6,660 nt of DNA from Chitinophagia bacterium (GTDB lineage: Bacteria > Bacteroidota > Bacteroidia > Chitinophagales > Chitinophagaceae), in NCBI GenBank assembly GCA_010021705.1, contig RGMU01000083.1, positions 1-6,660 on the forward strand. The letters run 5' to 3'. Numbering within the stretch: the stretch's first letter is position 1; each line of letters starts with the position of its first letter. Below the pieces are notes generated by a model, which saw only the letters and a list, made by a program, of their open reading frames with translations, was not told the DNA's origin and ran no database searches. Of the stretch, positions 1 to 4,442 are shown piece by piece. Both the position numbers and the translations under genes were made by a program.

Positions 1-850
1 TGGCAACTTTGTAATAGAAAATTTTGTAGAAGAGTACTTGGCAGGGCGCACCCCTAACCCTTGTGTGCTGTGCAATACGCATATTAAATGGTCTGCGCTG
101 CTAAAGCGTGCCGATGCCCTTAATTGCAACTACATTGCCACCGGACATTATGTAAAGGTAAGGCAGCATAACCACCGCTATGTTATCAGCAAAGCAACAG
201 ACCTTTCCAAAGACCAAAGCTACGTATTGTGGGGCTTGGGGCAAGACTGCCTTTCTCGCAGCATTTTTCCATTGGGGGGTATGCTAAAAACTGAAGTAAG
301 GCAGGTGGCTTATGATATGGGTTACAAGGAATTGGCTAAAAAAGCTGAAAGCTATGAAATATGCTTTGTACCCGATAACGATTATAGAGGCTTCTTAAAA
401 CGCAAAATACCCGGCTTGGAAGAACAGTTAGACGGAGGCAATTTTGTATTAGCAGACGGCACTATAGTAGGCAAGCACCGCGGCTATCCCTTTTATACCG
501 TAGGGCAGCGCAAGGGGTTAGAAGTAACTTTTGGCAAGCCCATGTTTGTAAAGCAAATTCTACCTGACACCAATACTGTGGTGTTAGGTGAAGCCCATGA
601 GTTGCAGGAAACCCAAATGAGCGTTAAGCAAATTAACTGGATAAAATATGATGGTTTAGATAAAGATACAGAGGTATTAGCCAAGATACGCTATCGCGAT
701 GCCGGAAGTATAGCCCAACTGACACCCGTAGCATCAAACGAAGCCAACCTTGTATTTAACACTCCCGTCACCGGCATTGCGCCCGGACAGTCTGCCGTGT
801 TTTATGAAGGTGATGACGTGATAGGCGGAGGCATTATTCAGCGGCTGTAA
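1..850 (+). CDS. mnmA: tRNA-specific 2-thiouridylase MnmA, 5' truncated by window edge
   Basis: MnmA activates C2 of the wobble uridine (U34) of tRNA-Lys, -Glu and -Gln with ATP and inserts sulfur relayed as a persulfide, giving 2-thiouridine; it acts in the cytoplasm. The frame is open from base 2, so the ATG-less TTG at 38 is an internal leucine and not the start. About 282 residues are visible; the family has roughly 360, so the missing N-terminus should hold the SGGVDSS-type ATP-binding loop. Seen here: TPNPCVLCN, whose second Cys (codon 71-73) aligns with the first catalytic Cys (E. coli C102); ATGHYV; KDQSYVLW; FPLGG; ESYEICF, whose Cys (codon 362-364) aligns with the second catalytic Cys (E. 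coli C199); GYPFYTVGQRKGL; and a C-terminal beta-barrel ending near PGQSAVFYEGDDVIGGG. The residue between Ser and Glu in ESYEICF is Tyr, where I recall Gln being more usual. Both catalytic Cys are present, so the enzyme is probably active. It converges on thiL with a 4-base gap. Confidence 0.96.
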   Translation, partial: GNFVIENFVEEYLAGRTPNPCVLCNTHIKWSALLKRADALNCNYIATGHYVKVRQHNHRYVISKATDLSKDQSYVLWGLGQDCLSRSIFPLGGMLKTEVRQVAYDMGYKELAKKAESYEICFVPDNDYRGFLKRKIPGLEEQLDGGNFVLADGTIVGKHRGYPFYTVGQRKGLEVTFGKPMFVKQILPDTNTVVLGEAHELQETQMSVKQINWIKYDGLDKDTEVLAKIRYRDAGSIAQLTPVASNEANLVFNTPVTGIAPGQSAVFYEGDDVIGGGIIQRL

Positions 851-854
851 ACGC

Positions 855-1889
855 TTATTCACTAAAGGCATTCCACCCTTGCGCCTTTAGTGCATACTTA
901 TTGCCTGACGGTGTTTGCATATACACGCCGCTTTCCGGCGGGGTCATATAGCCTATTATGGTTATGGTTTCACTGTCTGCAATGGCTTCGTAGTAGCTTT
1001 GTGGTATTGTAAATAGCAGTTCATAATCTTCTCCGCCGCTTAGGGCGCAGGTGGACGGGTTCATATTAAATTGCAATGCCACTTCTTTTGCCTCTTGGCT
1101 TATCGGAATTTTTTCTTCAAACAGCAGGCAACCTACTTCACTTTTTTGGCATAAGTGCAAAATTTCAGAGCTTAAACCATCGCTAATATCTATCATGGCA
1201 CTTGGCACAATGTTGTTCTCATGCAACCACTCTACTATATCTAACCGAGCTACCGGTGCTAAAAAACGCTTTAATAAATCGTTGTGCCCTTCAAAATTAG
1301 GCACTACATTTTGATTTTCTGCTACTATCCTTTTTTCCCTTTCCAAAAGTTGCAAGCCCAAATAGGCAGACCCCAAGTTGCCGGTAACGCACAGTAGGTC
1401 GCCGGGTTTTGCCCCGCTTCGGGTAACATACTGCCCCGGCACCACTTCGCCTATTGCTGTAATACTAATAAAAAAGCCTTTGGGTGATGTGGAGGTATCG
1501 CCCCCTACAAGGTCAACTCCGTATTGCTGACAGGCAGTATATATACCTTCGTAAAAGTCTTCCAATGCTTCTACCGAAAAGCGGTTGCTTAACGCTATGC
1601 TTACCGTAATGTGAGTAGGCACTGCCATCATGGCGCATATATCCGATAAGTTTACCACCACTGCCTTATAGCCTAAATGGTTTAGCGGCGTGTAGGCAAG
1701 GTCAAAATGTATGCCCTCTACCAGCATATCGGTGGTAATAACGGTTTGCCTGCCAAAGTGGTCTATCACCGCTGCATCATCGCCCACGCTTACCATAGTG
1801 GAGGCTTGTTGGGTTTCATTGTTCTTGGTTAAATGGTGTATAAGCCCAAATTCTCCAAAGTCGGCTATTTCAGTACGCGTTTGTTCCAT
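855..1889 (-). CDS. thiL: Thiamine-monophosphate kinase ThiL
   Basis: ThiL phosphorylates thiamine monophosphate with ATP to thiamine diphosphate, the active cofactor and last step of bacterial thiamine synthesis; it is cytoplasmic and belongs to the PurM/AIR synthase-like fold. The 344 residues are a normal, complete length. The motifs run in family order: GDDAAV at 36-41, DMLVEGIHF at 54-62, NLSD at 80-83, GGDTSTS at 129-135 (Mg/ATP-binding acidic cluster), TRSGAKPGD at 156-164, CVTGNLG at 167-173, DISDG at 234-238, SGGEDYELLF at 284-293, and the C-terminal GWNAF. No key acidic residue is missing. The ATG at 1889 lies 4 bases after the stop of the HEAT-like gene, so the two are probably one transcript. 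No Shine-Dalgarno sequence is in place; AAGG lies too far upstream. No other thiamine gene or TPP riboswitch is seen in the window. The last codons form one arm-to-arm hairpin (860-892). Confidence 0.97.
   Translation of the reverse strand: MEQTRTEIADFGEFGLIHHLTKNNETQQASTMVSVGDDAAVIDHFGRQTVITTDMLVEGIHFDLAYTPLNHLGYKAVVVNLSDICAMMAVPTHITVSIALSNRFSVEALEDFYEGIYTACQQYGVDLVGGDTSTSPKGFFISITAIGEVVPGQYVTRSGAKPGDLLCVTGNLGSAYLGLQLLEREKRIVAENQNVVPNFEGHNDLLKRFLAPVARLDIVEWLHENNIVPSAMIDISDGLSSEILHLCQKSEVGCLLFEEKIPISQEAKEVALQFNMNPSTCALSGGEDYELLFTIPQSYYEAIADSETITIIGYMTPPESGVYMQTPSGNKYALKAQGWNAFSE
860..892 (+). terminator. Terminator-like hairpin inside the 3' end of thiL, just after mnmA
   Basis: The arms CACTAAAGGC (860-869) and GCCTTTAGTG (883-892) form a perfect 10-bp stem with a 13-base loop. 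The stem begins 9 bases after the mnmA stop codon and lies wholly within the last codons of thiL on the other strand (residues WNAFSE and just before). The flanks are only weakly T-rich (catacttatt on the plus strand), so this is not a textbook intrinsic terminator. Its position after mnmA, with no other room between the two genes, is what suggests a terminator or 3'-end stabilising role. The structure is seen; the function is inferred. Confidence 0.5.
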
Positions 1890-1893
1890 AATA

Positions 1894-2541
1894 TTATTTT
1901 TTTGCCTTTGTTAGTCTTGCAGTGGCAGTTTTAAGCACCTTTTCCACTCTTTTCTTTTTTGTTTCAGATTCCATACTCGGCAGGCGGGAACTTAAAGTTT
2001 GGCAAAACTGTTCCAAACTTTCGGCAGGCACTACCGGTAACGTTTTTTCTGAATATGCAGGTAGCTGATTTTCCGGACTTGCAAGCAACTGATGATTAAT
2101 AAGCGGGTATATTGTGCTTTGGTAGGCAGTATCGCCACACAGCGTTATAAGTATGCCCATTCCGTGGTCGCGGGTAATAACGCTGCCGGCATTCATTACG
2201 TCTAATATTTCCGTTAGCTTGCCATACAAATCGCTTTTTATATGTGTTGCAATGGCATCTAAAGCCGTCATTGCGCCCCACTGCATGCGGTTGTTTTTAT
2301 GTGTAAGCAAGCTCATTAAAACTTTGGAGTGAGGTACTAAAAGCATTGAATTGCGCTCTGCCGTTTCGTAAAGCACTTTTATGGCATCGCTTTGATATGT
2401 TTTATCTTTACCTGCCAGTATTGCCACCAACTCAGTAATGGCTTCATGGTCATTGGAAGCTGCAATTTTTTCTGCAAGCTCAATATTAGGGTCGGTACTG
2501 CGGATACCTAAAGATTTGGCAAGTAATGGAATTACTGACAT
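1894..2541 (-). CDS. HEAT-like alpha-helical repeat protein of unknown function
   Basis: The protein has 215 residues from the ATG at 2541 (starts MSVIPLLAKS). It appears all-helical, with amphipathic helix pairs resembling HEAT/ARM repeats at about 32-66, 69-102 and 104-137; the stretch RMQWGAMTALDAIA at 85-98 is the best single repeat match. A Pro-rich linker (about 155-172) leads to a last helix and a strongly basic tail (KKKRVEKVLK then ATARLTKAKK, 195-215). There is no signal peptide, membrane segment or catalytic motif, so a cytoplasmic protein- or nucleic-acid-binding scaffold is the likeliest role, by inference only. The frame stays open upstream to an ATG at 2676, but the extra 45 residues are Cys/Tyr-rich and unlike the rest, and a perfect -7 box (2561-2568) lies inside that stretch, so I prefer 2541. 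thiL follows after 4 bases; a functional link to thiamine is not evident. Confidence 0.78.
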   Translation of the reverse strand: MSVIPLLAKSLGIRSTDPNIELAEKIAASNDHEAITELVAILAGKDKTYQSDAIKVLYETAERNSMLLVPHSKVLMSLLTHKNNRMQWGAMTALDAIATHIKSDLYGKLTEILDVMNAGSVITRDHGMGILITLCGDTAYQSTIYPLINHQLLASPENQLPAYSEKTLPVVPAESLEQFCQTLSSRLPSMESETKKKRVEKVLKTATARLTKAKK

Positions 2542-2560
2542 ATTATTATGATTCTGGGTG

Positions 2561-2568
2561 CAAAAATA
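2561..2568 (-). promoter_or_regulatory. Bacteroidota-type -7 box for the HEAT-like gene and thiL
   Basis: Read on the minus strand the octamer is TATTTTTG, a perfect match to TAnnTTTG. It ends 19 bases before the ATG at 2541, giving a short leader of roughly a dozen bases. No clear TTTG/TTG -33 box is found at about 20 bases upstream (TTTATG only), so the promoter call rests on the -7 box and its position. Confidence 0.5.
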
Positions 2569-2716
2569 GCACAACTTATTTTTCTGGGCATAAATAACTA
2601 TTTTTGAAGCAAAACACCGTTCTGCTTCATTTTTTGCAAGCCGATGATACCCGTGTGGGGTGGGCAATATCCACATCTAAAATTAAATTTTTATGTAGGG
2701 GTAAAAAATATTTTTA

Positions 2717-2742
2717 TTGTAACAAATAATTACGTACCTTTG
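2717..2742 (+). promoter_or_regulatory. Promoter for rpmI-rplT
   Basis: TACCTTTG at 2735-2742 is a perfect TAnnTTTG -7 box, followed by GCACTCCC, where transcription should begin. TTG at 2717-2719 may be the -33 element, but the 15-base spacer is shorter than the usual 19-21. The DNA upstream (about 2680-2730) is very A/T-rich, as expected ahead of a strong ribosomal-protein promoter. The -7 box ends 20 bases before the rpmI ATG. Confidence 0.7.
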
Positions 2743-2762
2743 CACTCCCAAATTTTATTAAG

Positions 2763-2960
2763 ATGCCGAAAATGAAGACGCACTCACGTGCCAAAAAAAC
2801 TTTCAGGCTTACCGGTACCGGTAAAGTTCGCAGATACAAAGCTTTCAAAAGCCACTTGTTAAACAAAAAATCTAAAACCCGTAAGCGTCATCTTCGCATG
2901 GGTGCATTGGTACACAGTGCCAACCTTCGCTTAGTCAAGCAAATGCTTGTACTTAGCTAA
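2763..2960 (+). CDS. rpmI: 50S ribosomal protein L35
   Basis: L35 (bL35) is a small, very basic protein of the large ribosomal subunit that packs among 23S rRNA helices. The 65 residues are full length for the family. The N-terminus MPKMKTHSRAKKTFRLTGTG and the following KVRRYKAFKSHLLNKKSKTRKR are the family signature. The ATG at 2763 is the only sensible start, since it begins the conserved N-terminus and sits 20 bases after a perfect -7 box. The region before it is AATTTTATTAAG, without a Shine-Dalgarno sequence. rplT follows 57 bases downstream on the same strand and is almost certainly co-transcribed. The gene usually found just before it, infC, is not here; the upstream neighbour is divergent. 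Confidence 0.97.
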   Translation: MPKMKTHSRAKKTFRLTGTGKVRRYKAFKSHLLNKKSKTRKRHLRMGALVHSANLRLVKQMLVLS

Positions 2961-3017
2961 TACCTTACATAACACCCTGTTACACATCAATAATAACAAA
3001 ATTAATATCAATATACA

Positions 3018-3413
3018 ATGCCACGTTCAGTAAATGCAGTAGCTTCACGTGCTCGCAGAAAAAAAATACTTAAACAAGCCAAAGGTTTTTACGGTAAGCG
3101 TAAAAATGTATATACCGTTGCCAAAAACGTATTAGAAAAAGGCTTAGGTTATAAATATGTAGGTCGCAAGTTAAAAAAGCGCGAATACCGTAGCCTATGG
3201 ATAGTGCGTATTAATGCCGCTTTGCGCCCCCTTGAAATGAACTATTCTACTTTCATTGGAAAGATAAACGCCTATGGCATTGACCTTAACCGTAAAGTAC
3301 TTGCAGACTTGGCAATGAACGAGCCGGAAACCTTCACTCAGCTTGTACATGAAGTAAAAGCAAGAATGGCTAATGATAAAATGCCTGCAAAAAAGGAATT
3401 GCAAGCGGTATAA
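3018..3413 (+). CDS. rplT: 50S ribosomal protein L20
   Basis: L20 (bL20) binds 23S rRNA early and is needed for 50S assembly; in some bacteria it also represses its own operon. The sequence starts MPRSVNAVASRARRKKILKQ, with the conserved AKGFYGKRKNVY at 21-32, the REYRSLWIVRINAA block at 55-68, and DLNRKVLADLA at 89-99. The protein has 131 residues; the homologous part ends near residue 118, and the last 13 residues (NDKMPAKKELQAV) form an extra charged tail compared with E. coli L20 (118 residues). The 57-base gap after rpmI is A/T-rich with no promoter box, RNA fold or Shine-Dalgarno sequence that I can see, so expression probably depends on the rpmI promoter. A pair of weak hairpins follows the stop codon. 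Confidence 0.97.
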   Translation: MPRSVNAVASRARRKKILKQAKGFYGKRKNVYTVAKNVLEKGLGYKYVGRKLKKREYRSLWIVRINAALRPLEMNYSTFIGKINAYGIDLNRKVLADLAMNEPETFTQLVHEVKARMANDKMPAKKELQAV

Positions 3414-3460
3414 AGCAGCTAATTAGTGCTTTTATAGCGTTAAAGCCTAAAATTAGCTTT
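3412..3460 (+). terminator. Two similar weak hairpins after rplT, possible terminator
   Basis: The first hairpin overlaps the rplT stop: AAAGCA (3412-3417) pairs with TGCTTT (3427-3432), around an inner CTAATTAG, and is followed by a short T run. The second has AAAG (3442-3445) pairing with CTTT (3457-3460), around an inner CTAAAATTAG, followed by ACTTTTAC. Both are A/T-rich with a bulge and little GC, so neither is a strong terminator. A probable promoter for the next gene starts shortly after, consistent with the ribosomal transcript ending here. Confidence 0.4.
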
Positions 3461-3474
3461 ACTTTTACATGCCA

Positions 3475-3508
3475 TTTGAAGTGGATATAGAATTATGTAG
3501 TAACTTTA
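3475..3508 (+). promoter_or_regulatory. Probable promoter of the DUF1573 gene
   Basis: TTTG at 3475-3478 and TAACTTTA at 3501-3508 are separated by 22 bases. The second differs from TAnnTTTG only in the last base. The -7 box ends 30 bases before the ATG at 3539. The order, spacing and position fit a Bacteroidota housekeeping promoter, although the one mismatch and slightly long spacer leave doubt. Confidence 0.45.
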
Positions 3509-3538
3509 TGCCATATAATTCAAACAAGTTAGTCGTAA

Positions 3539-4357
3539 ATGAACAAATTATTACTATTAGTACTCTCTATTACCCTACTTACCGCCTCTAACCTTGAAGC
3601 AAAAGGTAAGAAAAAAGTAAAAGCCACTACGCAAGCCCCTAAAGGGCAGATGCCGGAAGTTCCTCCTCCTGTTCCCGAACCTCAAAGACCGCCATTAAAA
3701 ACGGGTATGCACTACGACAAGAATGGTGTACCCGTCCCCGATGCTCCACCACCGTCTAACAATGCTAACGCTGCAACCGAGCCGGGTCATAAAGACCCTC
3801 TTAGCAAAAACAACACAATTGTGCCTAAGCCTACACCAACCTTACCAGGAGGTATAGTGCCTCCAACTCCTATTGCACCTACTCCGGACGCAGGCAATGC
3901 GAAAAAGAAAGGCGGAAAACAGCCTAAAAAGGGTATTGAAAATAGCGTAGTGGTTAACACACCACCTCCGACACCCGTACTACCTCCTACACCTCCTCCT
4001 CCGGTTTTGCCTGAAGAAGTTAAGATAACGCCTAAAAATGGCGATTTTAAGTTTGCAGAAGAAACGCACAACTTTGGCGAAGTGCCTGAAGGACCTACAG
4101 CCGAATGCGATTTTGAGTTTTCTAATACCGGTACAGACTCCATTACCATTGTAGAAGCTCATGGCTCTTGCGGATGCACAGTTCCTACTTATCCCAAAGA
4201 ACCCATACCGCCCGGCAAAACTGGTAAAATACACGTAGTGTATAACACCGACCACCGTGCCGGTCCTATTATGAAAGACGTTACTATTAAATCTGACGCA
4301 AAATCCGGTACTAAAGTGTTACACATCGCCGGAACTGTTAAAGCCAAAACACCTTAG
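3539..4357 (+). CDS. Exported proline-rich protein with C-terminal DUF1573 domain
   Basis: The 272-residue protein starts with a Sec signal peptide (MNKLLLLVLSITLLTASNLEA, cut probably after Ala21; no lipobox Cys). Residues 22-165 are a low-complexity spacer with Lys-rich patches (KGKKKVK; AKKKGGKQPKKG at 121-132) and dense proline runs such as PPTPIAPTP and PPPTPVLPPTPPPPVLP. Residues about 170-267 are a DUF1573 domain: an Ig-like beta sandwich with HNFGEVPEG at 177-185, FSNTG at 194-198, SCGCT at 210-214 (Cys211, Cys213), IPPGKTGKI at 223-231 and the final HIAGTVK. DUF1573 proteins are abundant in Bacteroidota and their function is not established. The spacer could reach through the periplasm or cell wall, or bind partners; this is inference. 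It has its own probable promoter and a strong hairpin after the stop, so it is probably a single-gene unit. No Shine-Dalgarno sequence precedes the ATG. Confidence 0.9.
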   Translation: MNKLLLLVLSITLLTASNLEAKGKKKVKATTQAPKGQMPEVPPPVPEPQRPPLKTGMHYDKNGVPVPDAPPPSNNANAATEPGHKDPLSKNNTIVPKPTPTLPGGIVPPTPIAPTPDAGNAKKKGGKQPKKGIENSVVVNTPPPTPVLPPTPPPPVLPEEVKITPKNGDFKFAEETHNFGEVPEGPTAECDFEFSNTGTDSITIVEAHGSCGCTVPTYPKEPIPPGKTGKIHVVYNTDHRAGPIMKDVTIKSDAKSGTKVLHIAGTVKAKTP

Positions 4358-4378
4358 TTTTAATTTTAGTATGATTAA

Positions 4379-4406
4379 CAAAAGCCACTCTCTCGGGTGG
4401 CTTTTG
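4379..4406. terminator. Bidirectional intrinsic terminator between the DUF1573 gene and dnaE
   Basis: CAAAAGCCAC (4379-4388) pairs perfectly with GTGGCTTTTG (4397-4406) over 10 bp; one T-G and one C-G pair can extend the stem, leaving a TCTC loop. The A run in the left arm and the T run in the right arm put a U tract at the 3' side of the stem on either strand. It lies 21 bases after the DUF1573 stop and 36 bases beyond the dnaE stop on the other strand, so it can end both converging transcripts. Confidence 0.85.
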
Positions 4407-4442
4407 TTGTTGAATAAAGCTATTGAAATGATATGCCTCGTC

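Noticed and set aside
38..40. TTG at 38 as the start of a 270-residue mnmA product.
   Set aside because: The frame is open upstream to the window edge and encodes matching MnmA sequence (ENFVEEYLAGRTPNPC), so TTG is an internal leucine.
1051..1314. Plus-strand open frame across thiL, and similar ones at 1711-1914 and 493-684 (minus).
   Set aside because: They lie fully or nearly fully opposite well-conserved genes, have no recognisable product and no start signals.
2561..2606. Inverted pair CAAAAATA (2561-2568) and TATTTTTG (2599-2606), which would give a second plus-strand -7 box upstream of rpmI.
   Set aside because: The second box has no -33 element, lies about 155 bases before rpmI, and an 8-bp A/T-rich inverted repeat is expected by chance; the box at 2735-2742 explains rpmI better.
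3787..4149. Open frame on the minus strand rich in Gly and Val.
   Set aside because: It is the antisense shadow of the proline-rich spacer (CCN codons read as NGG) and has no promoter or family resemblance.
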